Shown: positions 9,354 through 16,675 of the stretch, one piece after another
How the letters are laid out: each line of letters opens with the position of its first letter
Numbering within the stretch: position 1 is the first letter of the stretch
Source of the DNA: an uncultured Mycoplasmatota bacterium
GTDB taxonomy: Bacteria; Bacillota_I; Bacilli_A; RF39; UBA660
Reading direction: 5' to 3'
Assembly: GCA_948434005.1 (NCBI GenBank)
Contig: CAOJEH010000003.1
Coordinates: forward strand, 91,243-155,242
Length of the DNA: 64,000 bases
Notes under the pieces: generated by a model
The model's database searches: none
The model's input: only the letters and a program-made list of their open reading frames with translations
Told to the model about the DNA's origin: nothing
Made by a program: the position numbers and the translations under genes

Positions 9354-10145
9354 CGTATAAACTGTTTTTTTAGAGCCTACATTTGAACCATCTATCTCCC
9401 ATGTCTGTGGTCTCATTTGATGGAATAATTTACACATCGTTATTTCTTCGTAAATTGAATCAGCATCTTCCTTTTTATATTTATTTGATAACTCTTGATA
9501 AGTATACTCGTATAATCTAACTTTATCTAATTCAGCTAAATTTGTAAAACTATAATAATTGACAATATCCCATTCCCAATGTTCTATTACTTCATCATAA
9601 TATTCATCTTCTTGATAAAAATCATAAATTAGTTCTGCCTTTTCTTCCATATCCCAGTTTTTATTCATTAATATTAAATATCTTATATCAAAAAATCCTA
9701 AACTATGTGATGGTACTATACTATGTAGTTTTGTATTACTTTGAAACATAGCTTCTTTTACTGCAAATTTCTTTTGTTCTTCTGTTAATTCTAAATCAGG
9801 ATTACATAGTGTTTTTTCTAAAAAAGTAGACTTTTTTATACCACTACCACTAAGTCTCGCAATATCTGCATTTGTATAAATAATATTTATAAGTTCATTA
9901 TAAATATTTGGAGAAACATCATTACAATTATTTAAAATAGCATCTGCTATTAATAAACCAAATAATGTATAGTTATTTCTTCTGTTTTTAGTTACTTTAA
10001 TAGCAGTTTTCAAGACACTTTCATTTTCTTTTATTTCGTTCCAAATTTCACAGTAAAAACTATTATCTCCTCTAAAAGCTGCCTCATATAAATCTTGATT
10101 ATAAGACGTAGTTTCTATCTCTTCTTCTGTTAACTCTTTTTTCAT
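9342..10145 (-). CDS. Unrecognised soluble helical protein
   Basis: A 267-residue acidic protein with no signal peptide, no membrane segment and no motif I recognise. It appears mostly helical, with many Tyr, Asn and Glu. The ATG at 10145 has GAGG just upstream; a GTG three codons earlier is a weaker choice. It stands alone between the bidirectional terminator at 9324-9353 and the terminator that ends rluB at 10174-10198. No function can be proposed from sequence or context. Confidence 0.7.
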   Translation of the reverse strand: MKKELTEEEIETTSYNQDLYEAAFRGDNSFYCEIWNEIKENESVLKTAIKVTKNRRNNYTLFGLLIADAILNNCNDVSPNIYNELINIIYTNADIARLSGSGIKKSTFLEKTLCNPDLELTEEQKKFAVKEAMFQSNTKLHSIVPSHSLGFFDIRYLILMNKNWDMEEKAELIYDFYQEDEYYDEVIEHWEWDIVNYYSFTNLAELDKVRLYEYTYQELSNKYKKEDADSIYEEITMCKLFHQMRPQTWEIDGSNVGSKKTVYTKKK

Positions 10146-10173
10146 ATACCTCACTCCCTAAATAAATTATAAC

Positions 10174-10198
10174 AAAAAAAATAGTATTGTAAATACTA
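10174..10198 (-). terminator. Intrinsic terminator after rluB
   Basis: TAGTATT (10182-10188) pairs with AATACTA (10192-10198), and on the minus strand eight T follow. It overlaps the rluB stop codon. Confidence 0.75.
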
Positions 10199-10909
10199 AT
10201 TTTTTATTGAATATATAATTGAAATTTCTTTTGGAGTTAATCTTCTATATTTACCAGATGAGACCCCATCTAGAGTAAATATCCCTACCCTTTCCCTTTT
10301 TAACTTTAATACTTCAAATCCTACGGCTTCAAACATTTTTTTAACTTGGTGGTTCCTACCTTCATGAATAACTATTTCCACAGTTGATGTATTATTATTA
10401 ATATTAGTCTTTCTTAACTTAACTCTACATTTTTCACATTTTCTTCCATCTATAATAACACCATTTTTTAATTTATTAATAGCATCTCCCTTAATAATTC
10501 CTCTAATTTTTGCAATATATACTTTATCTATCTTATTATTTGGATGCATTAATATATTAGCAAATTCTCCATCATTAGTAAGAAGTAAAACCCCTGTAGT
10601 ATCATAATCTAATCTTCCTATTGGATATATTCTTTTATTTGTATTAATTATATCTACTACAGTTTTCCTTCCTTTATCATCGCTAACTGAAGTTATAACT
10701 TCACGTGGTTTATTTAAAAGATAGTATTCTTTTTCTTCTTTTGTTAATATTTCTTCATCTATAATAATTTCTTCTTTACCACCTACTTTTGTTCCTAACT
10801 CTGTTACTATTTTTCCATCTACTGTTACTTTACCACTTGTTATTAATTCTTCTGCTTTTCTTCTAGATGTATATCCTGTTTCTGCAATAAATTTTTGTAA
10901 TCGTTCCAT
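10196..10909 (-). CDS. rluB: 23S rRNA pseudouridine synthase RluB/RsuA family
   Basis: A 237-residue enzyme that isomerises a uridine to pseudouridine in rRNA. Residues 1-60 form an S4 RNA-binding domain (RLQKFIAETGYTSRRKAEEL). The catalytic domain carries GRLDYDTTGVLLLTNDG near 94-110, where the Asp of GRLD is the nucleophile, and the family C-terminal motif EGRNHQVKKMFEAVG near 200. Length and domain order fit RluB of Bacilli, which acts on 23S rRNA; RsuA (16S) cannot be fully excluded. The start ATG follows GAAGGTGAAGAT. It is probably a single-gene unit with its own terminator. Confidence 0.92.
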   Translation of the reverse strand: MERLQKFIAETGYTSRRKAEELITSGKVTVDGKIVTELGTKVGGKEEIIIDEEILTKEEKEYYLLNKPREVITSVSDDKGRKTVVDIINTNKRIYPIGRLDYDTTGVLLLTNDGEFANILMHPNNKIDKVYIAKIRGIIKGDAINKLKNGVIIDGRKCEKCRVKLRKTNINNNTSTVEIVIHEGRNHQVKKMFEAVGFEVLKLKRERVGIFTLDGVSSGKYRRLTPKEISIIYSIKN

Positions 10910-11050
10910 ATCTTCACCTTCGCTATTATCATTTTAACTTACTTTTTCTAAATTATCAATTAAATCTTAGTGGTAATTGTTTTATTGCTTTACATTCACA
11001 ACAAAATAGTAATACTGTTATTTTCCTTAATCTTATTACTAATAATAAGC

Positions 11051-11077
11051 ACTTTATTTATAGTTTCTCATACTTTA
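11051..11077 (+). promoter_or_regulatory. Possible sigma-K/sigma-E-like promoter
   Basis: AC at 11051-11052 and CATACTTTA at 11069-11077 are 16 bases apart, which fits the mother-cell sigma-K pattern (AC, 16-17 bases, CATAnnnTA). The expected start of transcription (about 11084) would fall at the ribosome site itself, which is a weakness. In DNA this AT-rich such matches also occur by chance. Confidence 0.3.
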
Positions 11078-11096
11078 TTTATAAAGGAGTGTTTTT

Positions 11097-11441
11097 ATGA
11101 ATAATTATTGTTCTAATAATATGTGTTATCGTAATTATCAAACCCCAAGTAATAGTTCTAATGAATATTATAGAGAAAGCGTAATACCTAATTCTTATCA
11201 AATGAATCCTTATAATTCTAATTCTTTTACTAATTTTAATACACCAAATGGTAATTTTGGAACAGAAGATGATAGATTCTTCTTTGCCCCATTTTTAGTT
11301 GGAGGATTAGCAGGAACAGCTTTAGGATATGGTATTGCTAATAACAATCAAATAAAAAACGGAGGTTACTATATGCCACCTCCACCAATTTACTACTATC
11401 CAACACCTACACCATATACATATAACAACTATTATTATTAA
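11097..11441 (+). CDS. Asn/Tyr/Pro-rich small protein, possible spore or surface coat component
   Basis: A 114-residue protein of low complexity. The first 55 residues are rich in Asn, Ser and Tyr, the middle (about 60-85, FFAPFLVGGLAGTALGYGI) is a Gly/Ala/Leu hydrophobic patch, and the end is Pro/Tyr-rich (PPPPIYYYPTPTPY). Similar layouts with an APFLxGGLAG patch occur in small Firmicutes proteins often linked to the spore surface, but I cannot name a family. It has its own AAAGGAG site, a possible sporulation promoter upstream and a terminator after it. Coat genes and a sporulation-type kinase lie within 3 kb. The coat role is inference. Confidence 0.65.
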   Translation: MNNYCSNNMCYRNYQTPSNSSNEYYRESVIPNSYQMNPYNSNSFTNFNTPNGNFGTEDDRFFFAPFLVGGLAGTALGYGIANNNQIKNGGYYMPPPPIYYYPTPTPYTYNNYYY

Positions 11442-11470
11442 AAGAAAAGTTTAATTACTTTTCTTTTTTA
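11440..11470. terminator. Bidirectional terminator between 11097 gene and the kinase gene
   Basis: AAAAGAAAAG (11440-11449) pairs with CTTTTCTTTT (11458-11467) around an 8-base loop, with T or A runs on both sides. It serves both convergent genes. Confidence 0.75.
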
Positions 11471-12711
11471 TATGGCAGTTTTATAGTAACTTGAGTATAC
11501 TTTTTATTAACAGATGAATACTTCATAGTACCATCATGTAGCTCTATTATTTCTTTTGATAATGCTACTCCTAATCCAGTACCTTTTTCCTTAGTTGTAT
11601 AAAACATTTCTGATACTTTAGAAAGTGTTTTTTTATCCATACCTATACCATTATCTTTTATTTTTATAACTACATTTGTCTTACCTTTTATAACTTCTAT
11701 ATTAATATACTTATATTTTTTCTTTTTATCTTTAGCTTCTATACTATTTTTAAATATATTAACTAATACTTGTTTCATTCTATTGTAATCTAAATCCATA
11801 TATATTTCATCATCTGGAATATCAAATTCTAATTTAACACCGGCTTTTTTAAATAGAGGTTCTGATACATCACAACTATCTTCTAATAACATATATAAAT
11901 CAACATTCTCTCTATTTATCTTTACTTTAGTATAATCTAAGAAATCATCCATAAGTATTAGAGTCCTATCTATTTGGTCTTTTATAATTGGTACATATCT
12001 TTCTATTTTATCTCTATCAGAATAATCAATCATATCTAAATATCCCTTACATACTGCGATAGGATTTTTAATTTCATGGGTTATCTTAAACAAAGATTCT
12101 CTTAGAGATTTTTCTTTTTCTAATTCATTAGTTATATTATTTAAATCTATTATATCTTCACCTTTTTTTATAATATATAAACATAAATATGCGATAAAGG
12201 TAAATATTGTCATTGTCATAAATAGATCTATAAAATTATCTATAATGTCATTTTGATTATTAAATATTAAAAATGTTTGTAAAGATAAAGTAAAACTTTT
12301 TATAATTACGAAAGTTGTTAATATAGCTATTTTAGAGGCTTTTCTTCTATGGGTTATATAATTACATATTAAAAAGTACATTGTATATTCTATTATTAAT
12401 ATAAAGTAACTTATAGTTGTTGTGTTTTTATAATATACTACTAAAAATAATGATATTAGAATTGCAGTTAAATTTTTCTTTTTTAAATACGCTAGTAATA
12501 ATAAAACATTATATATAATCATTGGATATATTAAAGAACTATTTCTACCATATTTAAATAATAAGTATAATGATGAAAATAGCGCTATTTCTAAAGATAA
12601 GCTCTTATATTTTTTATCTAATTTAGTAGCACATAGTGTTACTAGTAAATAAACTAATAACGGAAATAATAAATAAATACTATTTAATAGTATACCTTCA
12701 AGTATTTGCAT
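11455..12711 (-). CDS. Membrane sensor histidine kinase, sporulation-kinase type
   Basis: A 418-residue orphan histidine kinase. Residues 1-185 hold about six hydrophobic helices and no separate sensor domain, as in KinB. A HisKA domain follows with the phosphorylated His in FKITHEIKNPIAV (near 205), then the HATPase domain: N box NIFKNSIEAK (about 303), G1 DNGIGMD (about 350), F box FYTTK, and G2 GTGLGVALSKEI (about 373). The YTTKEKGTGLG stretch is like the sporulation kinases that feed Spo0F/Spo0A. No response regulator is adjacent. Two exact Spo0A boxes lie 34-53 bases upstream of the start, so the gene is probably Spo0A-controlled. The kinase call is firm; the sporulation role is a supported inference. 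Confidence 0.93.
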   Translation of the reverse strand: MQILEGILLNSIYLLFPLLVYLLVTLCATKLDKKYKSLSLEIALFSSLYLLFKYGRNSSLIYPMIIYNVLLLLAYLKKKNLTAILISLFLVVYYKNTTTISYFILIIEYTMYFLICNYITHRRKASKIAILTTFVIIKSFTLSLQTFLIFNNQNDIIDNFIDLFMTMTIFTFIAYLCLYIIKKGEDIIDLNNITNELEKEKSLRESLFKITHEIKNPIAVCKGYLDMIDYSDRDKIERYVPIIKDQIDRTLILMDDFLDYTKVKINRENVDLYMLLEDSCDVSEPLFKKAGVKLEFDIPDDEIYMDLDYNRMKQVLVNIFKNSIEAKDKKKKYKYINIEVIKGKTNVVIKIKDNGIGMDKKTLSKVSEMFYTTKEKGTGLGVALSKEIIELHDGTMKYSSVNKKYTQVTIKLPYKKEK

Positions 12712-12730
12712 TTTCCAACACCTCAGCTAC

Positions 12731-12764
12731 ATTATATTAAATAGTTTTGTCGAATTTTGTCGAA
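12731..12764 (-). promoter_or_regulatory. Tandem Spo0A boxes and -10 box upstream of the histidine kinase gene
   Basis: On the plus strand TTTTGTCGAA occurs twice back to back at 12745-12754 and 12755-12764; both contain TTTGTCGAA, the consensus Spo0A box. A minus-strand TATAAT lies at 12731-12736. The boxes take the place of a normal -35 element, and no consensus -35 stands at 17 bases. This is the layout of sigma-A promoters activated by Spo0A. The 10-base period puts both boxes on the same face of the helix. Confidence 0.75.
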
Positions 12765-12770
12765 ATATAT

Positions 12771-12796
12771 AAAAAAATGACGTTTATTGTCATTTT
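12771..12796 (-). terminator. Intrinsic terminator after the EIIB-like gene
   Basis: AAAATGAC (12774-12781) pairs with GTCATTTT (12789-12796), and seven T follow on the minus strand. It overlaps the stop codon at 12790. Confidence 0.75.
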
Positions 12797-13104
12797 ATTT
12801 CATCAATATACTTTTTTAATTGTTTAGATTCAGGTCCTAGAATTATTTTTAACTGATTATCTATTTCAACAATTCCTTTAGCACCTAACTTCTGAATAGA
12901 ATCTTTATTTGCTTTACTAACATCATTTAAGGTAACTTTAAATCTAGATAAATTTATTTCAGATGAGATAATATTATCTTTACCTCCTAAAGCCTCTACT
13001 AATTTATTAAAATCTAGTTTAGCATCTTTTTTATTAGCTTTTAATATTGCTAGTAGGACTACTATTAATACTACTCCTATTATTATATATTGTATATATT
13101 TCAT
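12790..13104 (-). CDS. Membrane-anchored degenerate PTS EIIB-like protein
   Basis: A 104-residue protein: one N-terminal membrane helix (about 3-22) and then one EIIB domain of the glucose PTS type (LVEALGGKDNI near 35, LGAKGIVEIDNQLKIILGP near 73-92). In working EIIB the loop before RLRV carries the Cys that takes the phosphate (xCxTRLRV). Here the aligned stretch is INLSRFKV, so Asn replaces Cys and phosphotransfer by the usual route looks impossible. No EIIC or EIIA is nearby. The ATG at 13104 is chosen because GGTGAT lies just upstream. It is probably a regulatory or scaffold relic; the function is unknown. Confidence 0.8.
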   Translation of the reverse strand: MKYIQYIIIGVVLIVVLLAILKANKKDAKLDFNKLVEALGGKDNIISSEINLSRFKVTLNDVSKANKDSIQKLGAKGIVEIDNQLKIILGPESKQLKKYIDEIK

Positions 13105-13223
13105 TTTTATCACCATATTCATTATACATTATTATATGAAAAAATAAAAGATATTTAACTATTAATCAATTTATTGATAGTAGTAAAAATTATTTTTAAA
13201 CATATAATTATATAGGTATAAGC

Positions 13224-13231
13224 TATACACT
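13224..13231 (+). promoter_or_regulatory. Possible sigma-E-like -10 box before the CotY-like pair
   Basis: TATACACT differs at one position from the sigma-E -10 form CATACAMT. It lies 51 bases before the first coat-like gene, and CATAT at 13201-13205 could serve as part of a -35. The spacing is long for sigma-E, so this is a weak call. Confidence 0.25.
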
Positions 13232-13281
13232 ATTTTTTTATAAATGAATATCTTATATTAGAAAAGATAAGGAGGAATTTT

Positions 13282-13659
13282 ATGGAAAAAGATGAAAATT
13301 GTTGCTTAGCTAAAATATTAAGAGTAATAGACATCTTACAAAAAGAATGTAATTCTGGTTGTATTAGTGAAGGATGCGATAGACCTTTCCTAGGTGGTGG
13401 GGAATTTTCTATTTATAATACTAGACCAATAACTTTATATAGTAGATCAGGTAATTTATTTGTTGCAAACTATTTTGTTAACAATGTAGTTACTACATCA
13501 TCTACATTTAGAGTTGAAGATGTAAATGGTTGCTGTGCCAAACTTAGAATTCTAGAGTCTACAGAAGGTGGATTTAATGCCACTAATGAATTTGTGACTG
13601 TTAACTTAGAATGTTTCTGCATCTTAAGATGTTTACCTGATACTTCTATTGAATTATAA
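13282..13659 (+). CDS. CotY/ExsY-family spore coat or exosporium protein (copy 1)
   Basis: A 125-residue Cys-rich protein of the CotY/CotZ/ExsY family, which self-assembles by disulfides into the outermost crust or exosporium of spores. Visible landmarks are the N-terminal helix ending in CNSGC, the family motif GCDRPFLG (about 37-44), YNTRPITLYS (about 51-60), and the core VEDVNGCCAKLRIL (about 81-94), followed by NLECFCILRCL near the C-terminus. A strong AAGGAGG site precedes it. The next gene is a paralogue 20 bases downstream. The length is a little below the Bacillus members. The family call is confident. Confidence 0.9.
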   Translation: MEKDENCCLAKILRVIDILQKECNSGCISEGCDRPFLGGGEFSIYNTRPITLYSRSGNLFVANYFVNNVVTTSSTFRVEDVNGCCAKLRILESTEGGFNATNEFVTVNLECFCILRCLPDTSIEL

Positions 13660-13679
13660 TTGAGGAGGAGAATATTTAT

Positions 13680-14057
13680 ATGTGTAATGATAAAGAAGAA
13701 AAAAGATGCAATGAATGTAACTGCATCAGTGATATCTTAAATAGAATAATCCATTTACAAAGAAATAGCTATAGATCTTGTCCTAATGAGGGATGTGATA
13801 AGCCATTCTTAGGACCTGATAATATTGAATGTTTCAATACTAGACCAATTTCTTTTTATAACTGTACAACAGGTAATATTTGGGAAGTAAATGGAAGTAC
13901 AATATTTAGATTAGAATCACTTGATGATTGTTGCTGCACTTGTAGAATTTTAAATTTCGCTGATGGTGTATACACTGCTACTAATGATTTCTTTACAATT
14001 AACTTAGAGTGTGTAAGTGCTATAAAATGCTATGGCGATATAAATTTAGCTATGTAA
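13680..14057 (+). CDS. CotY/ExsY-family spore coat or exosporium protein (copy 2)
   Basis: A 125-residue paralogue of the preceding gene, sharing GCDKPFLG, FNTRPISFY, FRLESLDDCCCTCRIL and NLECVSAIKC at matching places. The N-terminus has extra cysteines (RCNECNC). The two genes are 20 bases apart with strong ribosome sites and one shared terminator, so they are co-expressed, as cotY and cotZ or exsY and cotY are in Bacillus. Differences in the loop regions suggest the two copies have separate places in the spore shell. It is probably expressed in the mother cell late in sporulation. Confidence 0.9.
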   Translation: MCNDKEEKRCNECNCISDILNRIIHLQRNSYRSCPNEGCDKPFLGPDNIECFNTRPISFYNCTTGNIWEVNGSTIFRLESLDDCCCTCRILNFADGVYTATNDFFTINLECVSAIKCYGDINLAM

Positions 14058-14063
14058 AAAAAT

Positions 14064-14086
14064 AAAAATCCATTATGGATTTTTTC
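14064..14086. terminator. Bidirectional terminator between the coat pair and the convergent gene
   Basis: AAAAATCC (14064-14071) pairs with GGATTTTT (14077-14084) around ATTAT, with T runs on both strands. It overlaps the stop of the minus-strand gene. Confidence 0.8.
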
Positions 14087-14405
14087 TTTTTATAGAAATG
14101 ATATCATCTATTTTTATTTTATCTCTATCAATTGTTAAAATATAACCATTTCTTTTTGCTATTAAACTAGTATTATAAATTTTATTATCTGTTTTTATAA
14201 TAACTTTAGTATTAAATGCATATCCTGTAGTATTAAATATATTATCAATAATTTGATTAACTTCAATATTTGTCATTTCTTTTAATGACCTATTACTATT
14301 TTCTTCTATATTACTGTTCTTTACGTGATAAGTAGTTTTATTATTATTAATTTTTTTATTGATATCATTTTGATATATTTTAGGTAGTTTTTTAATAATA
14401 ATCAC
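14073..14405 (-). CDS. Small protein with CotO-like C-terminal region
   Basis: A 110-residue basic protein. The first 60 residues are polar and Asn-rich with no fold visible. The last 45 (TGYAFNTKVIIKTDNKIY, then SLIAKRNGYILTI and DDIISIKRK) look like a small beta-barrel and resemble the C-terminal part of the Bacillus coat morphogenetic protein CotO, whose gene also sits beside the cotX-Z genes. Here it converges with the CotY-like pair. The start is a GTG with AAAGGA very close to it, so a slightly later start is possible. The CotO link is a tentative inference from a weak likeness plus position. Confidence 0.5.
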   Translation of the reverse strand: MIIIKKLPKIYQNDINKKINNNKTTYHVKNSNIEENSNRSLKEMTNIEVNQIIDNIFNTTGYAFNTKVIIKTDNKIYNTSLIAKRNGYILTIDRDKIKIDDIISIKRKNP

Positions 14406-14487
14406 ATCCTTTATATTATTTTATGATTATTGTATATAAAAATTGCATTTTTTTGGTATAATAACTATTAGACAGGGAGAGATAGAT

Positions 14488-15621
14488 ATGATGTTTAAAA
14501 ACAAAAGAATTAATTTAGGAATTGTAATACCTATATTTATATTAGCAATAGTTAGTATTATTACTATATATAGTGCATCTTCTTATATTTCGCAGAGTAT
14601 GGGAAATCTTGCCTTAAAACAAAGTATCTTATACTTTATTGGTATTATATTAGTAATCATATTAGTTAAGTTAAAGAATGAGTATTTATATAGTCATACC
14701 TGGTTTATATATATATTAGGTAATATATTATTACTTCTTTTGCTTTTATTTGCACCTGAAATTAATAATAGTAAGTGTTGGTTTGTTATACCTGGTCTTG
14801 GTAGTTTTCAACCTAGTGAATTTATGAAAATATTTTTAATGTTAACTCTAGCTACTATGATACATAATTTTAGATCTGAATATGAAGAACCTGATATAAA
14901 ACAAGAACTAATATTTATTATAAAAACATTTATTATATTACTAATACCTTCTATTCTTACTTTTTTACAACCTGATACTGGTTGTGTCATAATCTATTTT
15001 ATAATCTATTTTGCTATGATGTTTGCATCAGGAATTAGAGCTCGCTGGTTTATTATTGCTTTTGCTATATTAGCTTCAATATTAGGTATTATATTTTTAA
15101 TATATTTTACTAATGATAAATTGTTTATTACTATATTTGGAAATAATTTATTTTATAGATTTGAAAGAATTTTTAATTGGTCTAGTGGTAGTGGATTACA
15201 ACTTGAAAATGCCAAAGCAGCGATAGGCTCTGCTGGATTATTTGGACATGGTTTTAATAAAACTCCTATATATTTTCCTGAAGCTGGAACTGATTTTATC
15301 TTTGCTGTATTTGCATCTAATTTTGGATTATTTGGATCATTTCTACTTATATCATTAATAGTATTTTTTGATATACAAATAATACTACTTGCTTATAAAA
15401 AGATTTTAGATACTGATAAATATATCCTTGTTGGTATAGTTTCTATGCTAGTTTTTCAACAAATTCAAAATATTGGAATGACTGTTGGACTTTTACCAAT
15501 TACAGGAATAACACTACCTTTTATTAGTTATGGTGGTAGTAGTCTACTTTCCTATATGATTATTATTGGAATACTTATAAATATTTCTATGGAAAAACCA
15601 CATAAATATAGATATAAATAA
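14488..15621 (+). CDS. RodA/FtsW/SpoVE-family (SEDS) peptidoglycan polymerase
   Basis: A 377-residue membrane glycosyltransferase of the SEDS family that joins lipid II into glycan strands, working with a class B penicillin-binding protein. There are ten or so hydrophobic helices. Family motifs are GLGSFQPSEFMKI (about 107-119), LQPDTG (about 164-169) and, near the end, GLLPITGITLPFISYGGSS (about 330-348). The overall form fits RodA more than FtsW, but in a spore former a SpoVE-like role is possible. The ATG at 14488 is chosen because GGGAGAG stands seven bases upstream; the open frame runs 15 codons further without a ribosome site. No partner PBP lies in the window. Confidence 0.9.
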   Translation: MMFKNKRINLGIVIPIFILAIVSIITIYSASSYISQSMGNLALKQSILYFIGIILVIILVKLKNEYLYSHTWFIYILGNILLLLLLLFAPEINNSKCWFVIPGLGSFQPSEFMKIFLMLTLATMIHNFRSEYEEPDIKQELIFIIKTFIILLIPSILTFLQPDTGCVIIYFIIYFAMMFASGIRARWFIIAFAILASILGIIFLIYFTNDKLFITIFGNNLFYRFERIFNWSSGSGLQLENAKAAIGSAGLFGHGFNKTPIYFPEAGTDFIFAVFASNFGLFGSFLLISLIVFFDIQIILLAYKKILDTDKYILVGIVSMLVFQQIQNIGMTVGLLPITGITLPFISYGGSSLLSYMIIIGILINISMEKPHKYRYK

Positions 15622-15647
15622 AAAACTACGTAAAAGTAGTTTTATTT
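15620..15647. terminator. Bidirectional terminator between the SEDS gene and the glycosyltransferase gene
   Basis: AAAACTAC (15622-15629) pairs with GTAGTTTT (15636-15643) around a 6-base loop. Confidence 0.75.
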
Positions 15648-16643
15648 TAATGTTTCAATTATATATTTTAGCCTTTTGGCTATCACTTTTTGGTCTCTTT
15701 CTTTTGCTACTTTGTATGCTTCTTTAGTTAAGTCTTTTAATTCACCATTTAAAATAGATTTTATCTTTTTTTCAAACTCAGGCATACTCTTAGCTTTATA
15801 AACATTTACGCCATCTTTTAACCAATCACTAAATACAGGAATATCACGAATTAGAGCTTTAGTTTTACAAGAACAAGCTTCAACTATTGGGATACCTTCT
15901 GTTTCTTCTTTTGTTAGATATAAATATAGATCACATCCACTTAAGGCAGCTTTAATCATTTCTCTTTCTGCATAACCTGCAAATATTAGATTAGGTAGTT
16001 TTGTCTTTACAGCTTTTCTTATCTTTCTTGGTGATGCTATTAATGGAGAATATCCAAACCAAATAAATTTATATTCTGGCATTTTTTTGGCTAACTCTAC
16101 AAAGTCTAGAATACCTTTTCTTTCTATATATAACCCTATCGAAATAATTACTTTTTCATCATCTTTTATATTATATTTATCCCTAAACATCTTACCTAGT
16201 TTTTTATCTTTTTTTAAAAACTCTGTATTTATACCATTAGACAGTGCATATATCTTTTTATTTTCTAATCCCTTATAGCCTTCTAATAATCGTTTAGAAT
16301 ATGGTGTTGGTGTTAAAATTACATCTCCTAGAGAGTAACATCTAATTAATTGTTTTTTAACTATTTTAGATGTTTGATTAGCTAGTATAAAACCATTTTT
16401 ATAATCTTCTTCTGTTGAATGAGCATAATATATTACTTTTTTACCTAGCTTTTTAGCCTTTTTAGCAACAAAATAAGATTTTATAAACCAAGTATTTATT
16501 AATAAAATATCATAGTCATCTTTTAAATTAGTTGTATACTCTATATTTTCGTAATCTAGAGATTGTTTTTGATGCTGTATAGCTTTACCTAAACCACTCT
16601 TTCTATTTAATTTTTCATTTTCTGTATATAATAATACTTTCAT
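15642..16643 (-). CDS. GT4 glycosyltransferase, probably diacylglycerol glucosyltransferase
   Basis: A 333-residue GT-B fold enzyme of family GT4. The N-terminal half has the acceptor side (SGLGKAIQHQKQSL, INTWFIKSYFVAKKAKKLGKK). The C-terminal half has the nucleotide-sugar site: ISIGLYIERKGILDFVELAK (about 173-192), FIWFGYSPL, and the E-x7-E motif within KEETEGIPIVEACSC (about 252-266). These stretches closely recall the alpha-glucosyl-diacylglycerol synthases of Acholeplasma and lactic acid bacteria, which make the membrane glycolipid and lipoteichoic acid anchor. It has no signal peptide and is probably peripheral at the inner membrane face. The ATG at 16643 follows AGAGGTGATG. The exact acceptor is inference. 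Confidence 0.85.
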   Translation of the reverse strand: MKVLLYTENEKLNRKSGLGKAIQHQKQSLDYENIEYTTNLKDDYDILLINTWFIKSYFVAKKAKKLGKKVIYYAHSTEEDYKNGFILANQTSKIVKKQLIRCYSLGDVILTPTPYSKRLLEGYKGLENKKIYALSNGINTEFLKKDKKLGKMFRDKYNIKDDEKVIISIGLYIERKGILDFVELAKKMPEYKFIWFGYSPLIASPRKIRKAVKTKLPNLIFAGYAEREMIKAALSGCDLYLYLTKEETEGIPIVEACSCKTKALIRDIPVFSDWLKDGVNVYKAKSMPEFEKKIKSILNGELKDLTKEAYKVAKERDQKVIAKRLKYIIETLK

Positions 16644-16675
16644 ATCATCACCTCTATATACTTCCATTTAATACT

